Notes: generated by a model not told the origin, from the letters alone. 64,000 nt of DNA from Thalassospira sp. (GCF_030690045.1 NZ_JAUYHK010000011.1:372001-436000); one strand, 5' to 3'. Numbered from the stretch's first letter, positions 26,694-35,574 are shown. Made by a program: numbers and translations.

Positions 26694-27332
26694 ATGCGTT
26701 ATGTTGTTTTTCTGCTGGCTGCCCTGTCGGTTCTGTCACCACAGGCCGGATGGGCACACAGTTTCCATGTCTTTGCCCTTGGCGATGGCGACATCATCGA
26801 AGGATACGCCTATTTTGGCGGTGGCGGTCGCCCGCGCAATGCCGGTATCGAGGTGGTGGACGCCAATGGTACCGTTCTGTTTCAGGGCAGCACCAATAAC
26901 GATGGTGAGTTTCTCTATCAGGTCGATCAGCGGCAGGATTATATCATTCGCGCCGATACCCATGACGGCCATGTCGCCGAATACGAAGTCGCCGCCGATG
27001 AATTGTCCGACAGCCTGCCTGCGGCCAAGGCCGACATCCCGGCCATCATCACCAGCCTGATCACCGACACAGCAAAACCGGCCCCGACCGTTGCATCGTC
27101 ACCTGCTCTGGCATCGGGCACATCCCATTCCGGCATGGTGATGCTGGATCAGGACCAGCTTGCCGATCTGGTCAGTTCTGCCGTGGCCAAACAGGTGCGC
27201 CCGCTGCGTGAACAACTGGTATCCTATGAAGACAAGGTACGGTTTTCCGACATTCTGGGTGGCATTGGCTTTATCGTCGGGATTTTCGGGGCGTTCGTCT
27301 GGTGGCGCAGTCGCCCCGGCCAGTCATCGTGA
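26694..27332 (+). CDS. cbiL: CbiL/NikL-like accessory protein of the cobalt transporter
   Basis: A 212-residue protein with a signal peptide ending QAGWA, a periplasmic beta-sandwich domain of the carboxypeptidase-regulatory type (about 25-110, with GEFLYQVDQ), a linker rich in Pro/Ala/Ser, a short helix region, and a C-terminal membrane anchor (about 185-205, GGIGFIVGIFGAFVWW). This is the layout of CbiL/NikL, which with the K protein replaces CbiN in some ECF metal transporters. The predicted mature N terminus is HSFH. Start ATG 26694 is chosen because the signal peptide follows directly. Confidence 0.82.
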   Translation: MRYVVFLLAALSVLSPQAGWAHSFHVFALGDGDIIEGYAYFGGGGRPRNAGIEVVDANGTVLFQGSTNNDGEFLYQVDQRQDYIIRADTHDGHVAEYEVAADELSDSLPAAKADIPAIITSLITDTAKPAPTVASSPALASGTSHSGMVMLDQDQLADLVSSAVAKQVRPLREQLVSYEDKVRFSDILGGIGFIVGIFGAFVWWRSRPGQSS

Positions 27333-27351
27333 CCAATCACAAGGACCCGAT

Positions 27352-28128
27352 GTGAGCGACAAACGCACCGTTCTGCAAACACATGACATATCCGGTCTGG
27401 CCGGGCGCTTTGACCCGCGCATGCGTTTGCTGGCGACCTTTTGCTTTGCCATTGCCGCCGTCGGCTTTTCAAGCTGGCAACCGCTGCTGGTGATGATTGG
27501 GCTGGCGGTGGCGATCAAAAGCACGTCCCGCCCGAACTGGCCGCGCACCTTGCGCATGGTGATGACAATGGATGGTTTCATCATTGTCATGTTGTTGATG
27601 TTGCCTTTCAGTTATCCGGGAACGCCGCTTTTTACCATTTTCGGATTTGTTGCATCTTATGAAGGTTTCCTGCGCGCTATTCTGATTGCGTTAAAAGCCA
27701 ATGCCGTGATTTTCATGGTGCTGGCGCTGTTGGGCTCGCTGGATGCGGTAACACTGGGCCGCGCACTTGAATCGCTGCGTATTCCCAACAAACTGGTGCA
27801 GCTTTTCCTGTTCACCGTGCGCTATATCGACGTTCTGCACCGGGAATATCTGCGCCTGCGTCTGGCGATGCGGGCGCGGGCTTTTAAATTGCGCAGCAAT
27901 ATGCACACATGGCGCACGATCGGTTATTTGTTTGGCATGTTGCTGGTGCGCAGTTATGACCGCTCTGAACGCATTCTGGCAGCCATGAAATGCCGCGGCT
28001 ATGACGGGCGGCTGCATCTGGGGGCGATGCCTGCGTTACAGGCCCGTGATGTCGGCTTTGCGGTTATGATGGCCTTCATTCTTGGGACAATCATCTGGAT
28101 GGAATTTTTATGGCCGCCGCTGCTTTGA
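27352..28128 (+). CDS. cbiQ: Cobalt ECF transporter T component CbiQ
   Basis: CbiQ is the scaffold membrane protein that couples ATP hydrolysis to movement of CbiM. The 258-residue protein has several hydrophobic helices and the coupling motif ERILAAMKCRGYDGRL near residue 210, the Ala-x-x-Arg-Gly signature that contacts the ATPase. The start is GTG 27352 with AAGGA 6 bases upstream; no ATG is usable there (the overlapping ATG reads directly into TGA). It overlaps cbiO by 19 bases. Confidence 0.92.
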   Translation: MSDKRTVLQTHDISGLAGRFDPRMRLLATFCFAIAAVGFSSWQPLLVMIGLAVAIKSTSRPNWPRTLRMVMTMDGFIIVMLLMLPFSYPGTPLFTIFGFVASYEGFLRAILIALKANAVIFMVLALLGSLDAVTLGRALESLRIPNKLVQLFLFTVRYIDVLHREYLRLRLAMRARAFKLRSNMHTWRTIGYLFGMLLVRSYDRSERILAAMKCRGYDGRLHLGAMPALQARDVGFAVMMAFILGTIIWMEFLWPPLL

Positions 28129-28817
28129 TCCGGATGCGCAACATCCATTTTTCCTTTGTCAAAGAACGCCCTGTCCTGCGCGGCGCAAATCTGGATGTGT
28201 TTGCAGGCGAAAAAATTGCCCTTTCCGGCCCCAATGGCGCGGGAAAAACCACCCTGATTCATGCGATGATGGGCTTGATCCGCATCACGTCGGGCGAAAT
28301 TGATATTTTTGGCAAACCATGCCGGAACGAGGATGATTTTCGTGCCATTCGCGGGCGGGTCGGGTTGCTGTTTCAGGATTCCGATGATCAGTTATTTTGC
28401 CCGACGGTTCTTGAAGACGTTGCCTTTGGCCCGCTTAATCTGGGCCATAGCCCGCTTGATGCCGATCAGATTGCCCGCAATATCCTGTCAAAACTCGGCC
28501 TTGAAGGGTTTGAAGATCGCATCACCTATCAGTTGTCGGGCGGGGAAAAGCGGCTGGTGGCATTGGCGACGGTTCTGGCGATGGAGCCGGAGGTCCTCTT
28601 GCTGGACGAGCCGACCAATGGTCTGGATGTCCATGTCGAACATCGATTGACCGGCATTTTAAAAAACCTGCCCCAGGCGATGGTGATTATTTCCCATGAT
28701 CGCAATTTTCTGGATCAGGTCGCCACCCGTACCGTCAAACTGTCATCGGGCCAAATCACCGATCAGATCAGCAAGTCGGGCTGCACCAGCCGCGCCAAAA
28801 AGCAAGACACCCAATAA
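28110..28817 (+). CDS. cbiO: Cobalt ECF transporter ATPase CbiO
   Basis: The ABC ATPase of the cobalt importer, 235 residues. Walker A GPNGAGKTT at about residue 42, Q-loop LFQDSDDQLF, signature LSGGEKRLVALATVL and Walker B VLLLDEPTNGLDVH are intact, with the H-loop in IISHDRNF. The Q-loop DSDDQLF is typical of CbiO/EcfA. It ends the operon started by DUF4198 copy 2. The basic C-terminal tail (SRAKKQDTQ) is short. Confidence 0.95.
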   Translation: MAAAALIRMRNIHFSFVKERPVLRGANLDVFAGEKIALSGPNGAGKTTLIHAMMGLIRITSGEIDIFGKPCRNEDDFRAIRGRVGLLFQDSDDQLFCPTVLEDVAFGPLNLGHSPLDADQIARNILSKLGLEGFEDRITYQLSGGEKRLVALATVLAMEPEVLLLDEPTNGLDVHVEHRLTGILKNLPQAMVIISHDRNFLDQVATRTVKLSSGQITDQISKSGCTSRAKKQDTQ

Positions 28818-28893
28818 GGTTTTTCTGCCCCTTGCCGATCATGCGTCCTGCCCTTACCCTGCAAGCCGCAATTTTTGGAAAAGGGGCATGTTC

Positions 28894-29436
28894 ATGAAAC
28901 CCGAAACAATTCTGGTCTTCTGGTTCAAGGAACTTGAACCGGCACAGTGGTTCGTCAAGGATCTGGCATTTGACCGGCATATTCAGGAACGGTTTGCCGA
29001 TTTTCACAGCGCGGCCTGCGCGGGTGAACTTTATCAATGGCGCAATACCATTCACGGCCGTCTGGCGGAAATCATCATTCTGGACCAGTTTTCCCGCAAT
29101 ATTTTCCGCGATCAGCCGCAATCCTTTGCCGCCGACCCGATGGCGCTGATGCTGGCGCAGGAAGCTGTGGCGCAGAAACTCGATACCCGCCTGACCAAAC
29201 CGGCAGAAAAGGCATTTTTATATATGCCCTATATGCATTCGGAATCGGAAATCATCCACGATGTCGCCCTGAAACTGTTCGGTCAGCCGGGGCTTGAGGA
29301 TAAACTGGATTACGAAGTGAAGCATAAACGCATCATTGACCGTTTCGGACGTTATCCGCACCGCAATGCCATTCTCGGGCGGGTTTCCACGCCCGAAGAA
29401 ATAGCGTTTTTACAAGAACCAGGTTCGTCGTTCTGA
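28894..29436 (+). CDS. DUF924 family protein
   Basis: A 180-residue soluble protein of the DUF924 family, an all-helical TPR-like fold of unknown function. Recognisable blocks are ILVFWFKEL at the start, GRLAEIIILDQFSRNIFRD in the centre and the ending IDRFGRYPHRNAILGR. ATG 28894 is preferred because AAGGGG lies 7 bases upstream; ATG 28888 is too close. It follows cbiO by about 75 bases on the same strand, but there is no known link to cobalt. Its stop codon directly abuts that of the convergent next gene. Confidence 0.88.
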   Translation: MKPETILVFWFKELEPAQWFVKDLAFDRHIQERFADFHSAACAGELYQWRNTIHGRLAEIIILDQFSRNIFRDQPQSFAADPMALMLAQEAVAQKLDTRLTKPAEKAFLYMPYMHSESEIIHDVALKLFGQPGLEDKLDYEVKHKRIIDRFGRYPHRNAILGRVSTPEEIAFLQEPGSSF

Positions 29437-30498
29437 TCAAAGATCGGTGTCGCGGTTCTGCCACCAGCTTTCAACAAGGCTTTCGGCCTCGTCAACATAT
29501 TCGGCCTTTCCGGCCAAAAAGGCGCCCATTGCCGCACTGCCCTTGATTTTGGCGATAGCCGCCGGATCATTGGTTTTTCCCTGCCATACCGACAGGAAAT
29601 AATCCATCTTCACCGGGCCGGTATCCTCATCGGGCTTGTCCACCCGGTTCAACAAGGCAGGCCAACGCAGATCGGATAACTCGCCCTTGTCAAGCAACCG
29701 CAGATCGACATGCTTGAACGGGGTGCGTTCGGCCTCGCCGCCGCCGCCCTTGATCACGCCAATACGCGGCAGGGCAAGCAATTTGCCGGTTTCGCGATGG
29801 ATATCAAGAAACGCCGGATGAAACACCCCCAAAAACGCCGCCCGTGCCTGTAACGGGTTCATCAGGCGCAACAGGGTATTGACCGGGGTGCGCAACCCCA
29901 AAAGCGGACGTAAACCAATCAGTTCCTGCAATTTCGCATGGATATGACGTAACGGCAGATAGGCAATGCCCCGGGACGCGATATCAGACCGCGCTTCTTC
30001 GGCTGACATGGCAATCGGCAGGCCCAGCGCCTTGAATGCCGCCTCGGCCCCGATGCCATTGACCAGATGCGAATTGTAACCATGCATCAGGATCGGCACG
30101 CCATTGCGCGACAATAACAATGCCGACAACACATACCACGGCAGGCCACGGCTTTTGCCTGCGGCATAAGACGGCCAGTCCAGCATCGGATGGCAGGCTG
30201 CCGGGATATCGCTGTCATCAGGTTCAAGACGGGCAATATCGCGTACCGCCTCAATCATTCCGGCCAGTTCTTCGGGTGTTTCCGCCCGATACCGCAACAT
30301 CAGCAGGAATGCACCAAGTTGAATCGGTTCAACCTCGTCGCGCAGGATCATCGAAAAGGCGTCGAATGCCTCCTTGCGGGTCAGCGTCCGCGACCGCCCC
30401 GGCCCCCGAAAGAAATGCCGTAAATACACGGAAAACGGGTGGGCTTCGGGCAGGACATTATCCTCGTCCGACAGGTCGAGATGGTCTTCGCTCATCAA
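29437..30498 (-). CDS. TrpD2/YbiB-like protein (anthranilate phosphoribosyltransferase fold)
   Basis: A 353-residue protein of the nucleoside phosphorylase/TrpD fold, usually annotated as a glycosyl transferase family protein. YbiB (TrpD2) of E. coli is related and binds nucleic acid instead of anthranilate. Seen here: an N-terminal helical domain with LTRKEAFDAFSMIL, then SYAAGKSRGLPWYVLSALLL, VNGIGAEAAFKALGLP, LRTPVNTLLRLMNP and IKGGGGEAER. The GTGDVV-type phosphate loop of true TrpD is not evident. It lies 21 bases after yaaA in the same orientation. Confidence 0.8.
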   Translation of the reverse strand: MMSEDHLDLSDEDNVLPEAHPFSVYLRHFFRGPGRSRTLTRKEAFDAFSMILRDEVEPIQLGAFLLMLRYRAETPEELAGMIEAVRDIARLEPDDSDIPAACHPMLDWPSYAAGKSRGLPWYVLSALLLSRNGVPILMHGYNSHLVNGIGAEAAFKALGLPIAMSAEEARSDIASRGIAYLPLRHIHAKLQELIGLRPLLGLRTPVNTLLRLMNPLQARAAFLGVFHPAFLDIHRETGKLLALPRIGVIKGGGGEAERTPFKHVDLRLLDKGELSDLRWPALLNRVDKPDEDTGPVKMDYFLSVWQGKTNDPAAIAKIKGSAAMGAFLAGKAEYVDEAESLVESWWQNRDTDL

Positions 30499-30519
30499 AT
30501 CGCTCGCTTTGATTACAGA

Positions 30520-31293
30520 TCAGTCATGCTTGCGGGTGAAAACCCATTCATTATCGCGGCTCAGATCATCGCGATAGGTGTAGCCGTCACGATTGAAATC
30601 TTTCAGATCCTGCGGGTTTTCGATCCGGTTGTCGATCATGAACCGCGCCATCATACCACGGGCTCGCTTGGCCGAAAACCCGATGACTTTGGCCGTATTG
30701 CCTTTGACTTCCTGAAAGACCGGCGTCAAAACCGGCCCGGCAAGCATGCCGGTTTTGACCGACTTGAAATATTCACCCGATGCCAGATTAACAAGGGTGC
30801 GGTCTTTGTGGTTCCCGGTGGTTCTGTTGATTTCACCGGCAATTTTTTCGCCCCAAAAGGCATACAGATCCTTGCCACGCGGATTGGCAAGGCGGGTACC
30901 CATTTCCAGACGATAAGGCTGCATCAAATCTCGCGGGCGCAACAGGCCATACAGGCCCGACAACATCCGAAAATGGTTTTCCGCCCAATCCAGATCATCG
31001 GGTTTCATTGTATCGGCATCAAGCCCGATATAGGTATCACCGCGAAAGGCATAAACCGCCGGTTTGGCATTATGCCGGTCAAAGGGGATCGAAAATGCCT
31101 GAAATCGCTGATGATTCAGATCGGCCAGATTTTCGCTGATTCCCATCAAATTCATCAGATCACGACGGGTTTTCTGACGCGCGACCTTGATCAATTCCCC
31201 CGCATCTTCCAGAAAAACCGGTTGGGAAACCGCCATTTCCGGCGCTGCATTTTCAAAATCCAGCTTCTTGGCCGGGGACACAACAGCAAGCAT
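30520..31293 (-). CDS. yaaA: Peroxide stress protein YaaA (DUF328)
   Basis: A 257-residue soluble protein of the YaaA family, which in E. coli is induced by OxyR and lowers free iron and DNA damage during peroxide stress; the structure has a DNA-binding helix-hairpin-helix. The signatures are MLAVVSPAKKLDFE at the N terminus, SGLYGLLRPRDLMQPYRLEM in the middle and VIGFSAKRARGMMARF in the C-terminal part. It is the first gene of a reverse pair with the TrpD2-like gene and diverges from the parvulin gene. Confidence 0.93.
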   Translation of the reverse strand: MLAVVSPAKKLDFENAAPEMAVSQPVFLEDAGELIKVARQKTRRDLMNLMGISENLADLNHQRFQAFSIPFDRHNAKPAVYAFRGDTYIGLDADTMKPDDLDWAENHFRMLSGLYGLLRPRDLMQPYRLEMGTRLANPRGKDLYAFWGEKIAGEINRTTGNHKDRTLVNLASGEYFKSVKTGMLAGPVLTPVFQEVKGNTAKVIGFSAKRARGMMARFMIDNRIENPQDLKDFNRDGYTYRDDLSRDNEWVFTRKHD

Positions 31294-31437
31294 TCAATCT
31301 GCCTCTTCTCTTTCATCTCGGATCATTTTGTCGTAACAAGCCACAAGCCTTATGGGAAAGTCCAGTGTCTTCCCCATATTTTCCCTATTTTGCCCATTTC
31401 CGGCCCGGCAATCCCGGCCGGACAGAAAGGAAAAATC

Positions 31438-31758
31438 ATGAGTGAACAGGTTCGCGCTTCGCACATCCTGCTGATGTATGCCGGTTCGGCACGGTCCAGC
31501 GCCACCCGCAGCAAGGATGACGCCCTGACAGAAATCAATGCGCTGAAACAAAAGATCAATGACGGTGCCGATTTTGCCGAACTCGCCAAGGTCAATTCCG
31601 ATTGCCCGTCCGGCCAGCAGGGTGGCGATCTTGGCTTTTTTGGTCGCGGTATGATGGTGCCGGAATTTGATGCCGCCGCCTTTACGATGGAAGTCGGCAC
31701 CACCTCTGACGTGGTGGAAACCGATTTCGGCTATCATTTGCTGCACCGTACCGCCTGA
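31438..31758 (+). CDS. Parvulin-type peptidyl-prolyl cis-trans isomerase (PpiC-like)
   Basis: A small free-standing parvulin, 106 residues, with no signal peptide, so cytoplasmic. RASHILLMYAG opens the domain and GGDLGFFGRGMMVPEFDAAAF and ETDFGYHLLHRT close it, as in PpiC. The ATG has AAAGG 7 bases upstream. An uncommon insertion near the start (GSARSSATRSKDDAL) contains several Ser/Arg residues. A perfect hairpin terminator follows. Confidence 0.93.
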   Translation: MSEQVRASHILLMYAGSARSSATRSKDDALTEINALKQKINDGADFAELAKVNSDCPSGQQGGDLGFFGRGMMVPEFDAAAFTMEVGTTSDVVETDFGYHLLHRTA

Positions 31759-31778
31759 TTTTATCAGACGCACAAAAT

Positions 31779-31815
31779 CAAAGGTCTGCAATGCGTTGCA
31801 GACCTTTTCTATTTT
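31779..31815. terminator. Bidirectional terminator between parvulin and DUF1491 genes
   Basis: AAGGTCTGCAA at 31781-31791 pairs perfectly with TTGCAGACCTT at 31796-31806, four-base loop, T-rich on the + strand side. Confidence 0.85.
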
Positions 31816-32168
31816 CAGAAATCAACAATCGGCGCATCAAGTTCATAGCCGCCCTTGTGATCCTCGACCTCCAGCACCCAGATATCGCGATCAAAGGAAA
31901 TCTGTCGGGCGCAATAATCGTCACAGGCCGCCTCGGTTTCTCGCCCGCCTTCCGGCCCGCCCGCCACCTGCATCCAGCCCAGATCACCATCAAGCGTGGT
32001 CACGCGCGAATACACATAACAGCCACGGTCAAACCGGTTGAGTTTCAGCAACACCGCCCCGGCATCCTCGTTGCCTTTGTGCGCCACCATTGCCGTGATC
32101 AGCCGGGCCTGACAAATGGCAATCTGCCCGCGCACCCATATCCCGGCCTTCAGCCTTGGTTGCGTCAT
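31815..32168 (-). CDS. DUF1491 family protein
   Basis: A 117-residue soluble protein of the alphaproteobacterial DUF1491 family. RLKAGIWVRGQIAICQ at the start, GNEDAGAVLLKLNRF in the middle and DIWVLEVEDHKG near the end are typical. The function is unknown. It overlaps the upstream M23-like gene by 4 bases (ATGA), so the two are translationally coupled. Confidence 0.85.
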   Translation of the reverse strand: MTQPRLKAGIWVRGQIAICQARLITAMVAHKGNEDAGAVLLKLNRFDRGCYVYSRVTTLDGDLGWMQVAGGPEGGRETEAACDDYCARQISFDRDIWVLEVEDHKGGYELDAPIVDF

Positions 32169-32959
32169 AGGCCATCCCGCCCGGCGGTAACATTTTCAGG
32201 CATGCACAAGATCAGATTGGCATTGGGGCAAATGCTTTCCCAGATATCCCATTCCGAAGGCCGGGCGGCACCGAAATAATCACCTGCACGATCCAGAAGG
32301 TCAAAAATAATCTGGAAATGCAAATGCGGAATCCAGTCGCCATTGATCGGGAAATCGCCAAATTCACATAGCTTTTCACCCTTGCCAAACACCCTGCCCG
32401 GCTTCAACCCGATCAGGGATTCCCGGCTGAGATGACCATACAATGTCCAGAACCGCACCCCCGGCTCAGGATTATGTTCCATAATGATGGTCGGGCCGTA
32501 ATCCAGCGGCAGGTTATTGTCGGCAAAACTGTGAACCACGCCTTCCAGCGGCATGAAAACCGGGGTGCCCGCCGCCAGAAACAGATCAATGCCCAGATGC
32601 TGGCTGCGTGCCTCGCCGCCTTTGGTGAATTGCGGGGATTGATAACAGACACGATCCTCGCGATACCGCCCGACACCCACCGGCGCCCCGGCCTGCGCCA
32701 TCTGATCGAACATGATTTCCGTCTGGCGGGCCGGGTCGCTGTCGCCACCAATCACCACATCGCCATTGCGGCTGAAATCATAGACAATTTTACGGCATCG
32801 GGTCAGATCATGGGTCAGGACCGAGGCAAAATCGCCCTGATGATCCATGATCCACTGGCGCAGATTTTGCGCATCGGGCAACGCTTCTTCGCCGCGTGCA
32901 TGACGTTCGACATAGCGGGCAAAACGCTGATCGGCTGGCAAGGGGGCGATAACGGTCAC
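32165..32959 (-). CDS. M23-type (LytM) metallopeptidase-like protein without signal peptide
   Basis: A 264-residue protein with a LytM domain in its C-terminal half: zinc-ligand motif QHLGIDLF (His and Asp), a glycine-rich region, and the HLHFQI motif (HxH). M23 peptidases normally cut peptidoglycan in the periplasm, but this protein has no signal peptide or membrane helix; a similar domain is also found fused to class III aminotransferases. The start is GTG 32959 with GGAG 8 bases upstream. It is first in a pair with DUF1491. The actual substrate is unclear. Confidence 0.75.
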   Translation of the reverse strand: MTVIAPLPADQRFARYVERHARGEEALPDAQNLRQWIMDHQGDFASVLTHDLTRCRKIVYDFSRNGDVVIGGDSDPARQTEIMFDQMAQAGAPVGVGRYREDRVCYQSPQFTKGGEARSQHLGIDLFLAAGTPVFMPLEGVVHSFADNNLPLDYGPTIIMEHNPEPGVRFWTLYGHLSRESLIGLKPGRVFGKGEKLCEFGDFPINGDWIPHLHFQIIFDLLDRAGDYFGAARPSEWDIWESICPNANLILCMPENVTAGRDGL

Positions 32960-33008
32960 GTTGGCGGCTCCGGCAAAGAAAAAGGCAGGGTGTTACCCCT
33001 GCCCGTGA

Positions 33009-33506
33009 TCACCAGTTGGTGACTTCGTATTCGCAGGCGATATCGTCATCGTCGGTATCGGTCAGCGCCACGGTCAGGCGGCGCATCTGCGGGTTAAAGC
33101 GTTTGACAAAGTTCAACAGTAACAGGGCTTCTTCGCTCAGTTCACCGGCATCTTCGTCATCGTCATCAAGTTCGCACAGCTCGACCAGTTCCAGAAACAG
33201 GGCGGCCAGTGCACGTTTGACATCTTCGCCGCCCTTAAGGCCGCCGGTCAATTCACCCAGCGGTGCCAAATCAACATCCAGTTGGCGCAGGGTTTTGCTC
33301 ATCTGTTTGATGGCGTCTTCATCCAGCACCATTTCAGCGGCAATCATATGGGTGCCGATTTCATTGATGTTCAAATAGCCGACAAACTCGAACAGATCGT
33401 CCCTGCTGCGCCCTTCGGCGATCAGTTGATCGGTATTGGCTTCAAAATCAGCCAGTTCAAGGTCTTCGTCGAGTTCATCATCGATATCGTTGTCGTGGTC
33501 GCTCAT
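33009..33506 (-). CDS. Acidic protein of unknown function
   Basis: A 165-residue highly acidic protein that I do not recognise. Asp/Glu-rich runs occur at the N terminus (DNDIDDELDEDLELAD) and in the C-terminal third (DDDDEDAGELSEEAL); between them is a helical region with LRQLDVDLAPLGELTGGLKG. No signal or membrane helix is seen. I chose ATG 33506, which has GGAG 8 bases upstream; an in-frame GTG lies 9 bases further up. It precedes the M23-like gene by 49 bases on the same strand, so it may belong to the same operon. Confidence 0.7.
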   Translation of the reverse strand: MSDHDNDIDDELDEDLELADFEANTDQLIAEGRSRDDLFEFVGYLNINEIGTHMIAAEMVLDEDAIKQMSKTLRQLDVDLAPLGELTGGLKGGEDVKRALAALFLELVELCELDDDDEDAGELSEEALLLLNFVKRFNPQMRRLTVALTDTDDDDIACEYEVTNW

Positions 33507-33616
33507 CGGGCACACTCCAGTGAAAATTTGCGCCGCTGATACCCTTTATCGGTCACAAAAACAACCCGTCGCCAACATAAGGTACGAAAACAGCCTTTTA
33601 TCGCGACAGTTTTCGT

Positions 33617-33622
33617 TATAAT
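33617..33622 (+). promoter_or_regulatory. Possible -10 box of the DUF599 gene
   Basis: A perfect TATAAT stands 71 bases before the DUF599 start codon. No good -35 is seen 17 bases upstream, so the call is tentative. Confidence 0.35.
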
Positions 33623-33693
33623 CGCTTTTGTTCGCCTTGCGAAGACCATCACGACTTCAAGGCATTAACTGGCCCTTTTGAACGGAATGAACG

Positions 33694-34371
33694 ATGCCCC
33701 AATTTACATTGCTTGATCTTGCCGCTCTGGGTTGGGCCTTTTTATGGTGGATCGGTTATACAATTTTTGCCGATGTCGGGCCGCGTCGCCGCAACAGCAT
33801 TTCCGCCCATATGGCGCGCAATCGCCATCGCTGGATGGAACAGATGCTGTTGCGCAATATCCGGATGGTCGATACCTCGATCGCCGGAAACCTGATCACC
33901 GGCATCAGTTTCTTTTCATCGACAACCATTCTGGTGCTGGTCGGTCTGGCCGCCCTGATGGGATATACCGACAAGGCACTGCAAACCATTTCCGCCCTGC
34001 CCTATGCCTCGCCAACCACGGCGGCGGTCTGGGAATGCAAGGTGATCTTGCTGGTGCTGATTTTCATTTATGCCTTTTTCAAATTTACCTGGGCATTCAG
34101 GCTGTCAAATTATTGTTCGATCCTGATTGGTGCCGCCCCCGATGCCGATCATCCCGATGCGGCGCGTGCCGCCGCCAAGGCATCACGCATGAGCATGATG
34201 TCCGCCCATCATTTCAATCGCGGCATTCGCGCCTATTTCTTTGCCCTTGCCGCTGTGGCGTGGTTTTACCACCCGGTTGCCTTTATCGTCTGTGCAACAT
34301 GGGTCGTAATTATCCTTTATAACCGCGAATTCCGGTCACATGCGCTCGATATCCTTGCCGGACGACATTAA
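33694..34371 (+). CDS. DUF599 membrane protein
   Basis: A 225-residue inner-membrane protein of the DUF599 family with about four hydrophobic segments (about 7-25, 72-92, 113-133 and 185-215). Typical blocks are YTIFADVGPRRRNSIS near residue 22 and NRHRWMEQML. The function is unknown. It ends 3 bases before the stop of the convergent MFS gene. Confidence 0.85.
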   Translation: MPQFTLLDLAALGWAFLWWIGYTIFADVGPRRRNSISAHMARNRHRWMEQMLLRNIRMVDTSIAGNLITGISFFSSTTILVLVGLAALMGYTDKALQTISALPYASPTTAAVWECKVILLVLIFIYAFFKFTWAFRLSNYCSILIGAAPDADHPDAARAAAKASRMSMMSAHHFNRGIRAYFFALAAVAWFYHPVAFIVCATWVVIILYNREFRSHALDILAGRH

Positions 34372-34374
34372 CGC

Positions 34375-35574
34375 TTATTGTACCGGGCGGATTTTGTCCC
34401 GGCGCAGTTTGATGGCATAGCCTGCCACCACCATCATCACCAGACCAATCGGCAACAAAGCCGACAGCAACAAGGTTGCCCAGCCGCCTGTCGCATAGAT
34501 CGTCCCGGCTGATAGCGACGCCACAGCGACGGTGCCAAACACCACAAATTCGTTGATTGCCTGTACCTTGCCCTGCTCGGCGGGGCGATAATTTTCCGTC
34601 AGAAACGATGTGGCACCGACAAACATAAAATTCCAGCCAATCCCCAACAGTACCAGTGACGGCCAGAAGTTGGTCAAAAGATCAATCCCGGCCAGACCAA
34701 AGGCCAGACAGACCAGATTGAAAACCGCCCCGATCTGAATGATCGTCATGGCACCAAAACGCCGGATCAGATGGCCGGTAAAAAATCCCGGCGCATACAT
34801 GCCCACCACATGCCACTGAATGATAAAAGCCGCATCGCCAAAGGCATAATTGCAATCGAGAATCGCAAGCGGGGTTGCCGTCATGATAAAAGTCATCACC
34901 GCATACCCCAATGCACCCGCGATCATTGCGACAATCACGGCAGGCTGTTTTAAAATCATGGATGTCGGGCGGGCGGCTTCGTGATGGACAACCCCGCGTG
35001 TATCGGTCAATCGCAGCATCCCGATGGCGGCAAACAGCAAAACCTGCAACCCCAATAGAGCAAGGAAAGTTCCCAGAAACGGCAATGTTTCAAACCATCC
35101 ACGGCCATAACTGGCAAGATTGGGGCCAACAAAAGCCGCCGCCACCCCGCCCAGCATGGTCAGGGAAATCGCGCGGGACCGGAATTCCGGCGGGGCGGCC
35201 TCGGCAGCAGCAAAACGGTATTGCATCGCAATGGCATTCGCCGCCCCCAGACAGGCCGTCGCCGCACAAATCATCCAGAAATTACCCTCATAAACCCCGG
35301 CCATTCCGGCAATCGCCCCGATGGCACCGATCCCGGCCCCGGCGCTGAATCCGGCACGTCGACCATATCGTTTCATCAAAAGGGCCGATGGCGCGGTGGA
35401 CAGCATCATGGCGATCATGGTGAAGGCTACCGGCAGGGTCGATATCGATTTATCCGGGGCCAGAGTATAGCCAATCACCGCAGCAACGGTAAAAAGCAAC
35501 GACATCGAACTGGCAGACAGGGCAACACACAGGCACAAAACCAGAATATTGCGGCGAACTTCGGGGCTGGACAT
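34375..35574 (-). CDS. MFS transporter
   Basis: A 399-residue major facilitator carrier with 12 predicted hydrophobic helices. The loop LLMKRYGRRAGFSAGAGIG matches the conserved MFS motif between helices 2 and 3, and the second half repeats it as LIRRFGAMTIIQIGA. The substrate cannot be told from the sequence; no neighbour suggests one. The gene diverges from thrS across a 366-base gap. Confidence 0.85.
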   Translation of the reverse strand: MSSPEVRRNILVLCLCVALSASSMSLLFTVAAVIGYTLAPDKSISTLPVAFTMIAMMLSTAPSALLMKRYGRRAGFSAGAGIGAIGAIAGMAGVYEGNFWMICAATACLGAANAIAMQYRFAAAEAAPPEFRSRAISLTMLGGVAAAFVGPNLASYGRGWFETLPFLGTFLALLGLQVLLFAAIGMLRLTDTRGVVHHEAARPTSMILKQPAVIVAMIAGALGYAVMTFIMTATPLAILDCNYAFGDAAFIIQWHVVGMYAPGFFTGHLIRRFGAMTIIQIGAVFNLVCLAFGLAGIDLLTNFWPSLVLLGIGWNFMFVGATSFLTENYRPAEQGKVQAINEFVVFGTVAVASLSAGTIYATGGWATLLLSALLPIGLVMMVVAGYAIKLRRDKIRPVQ

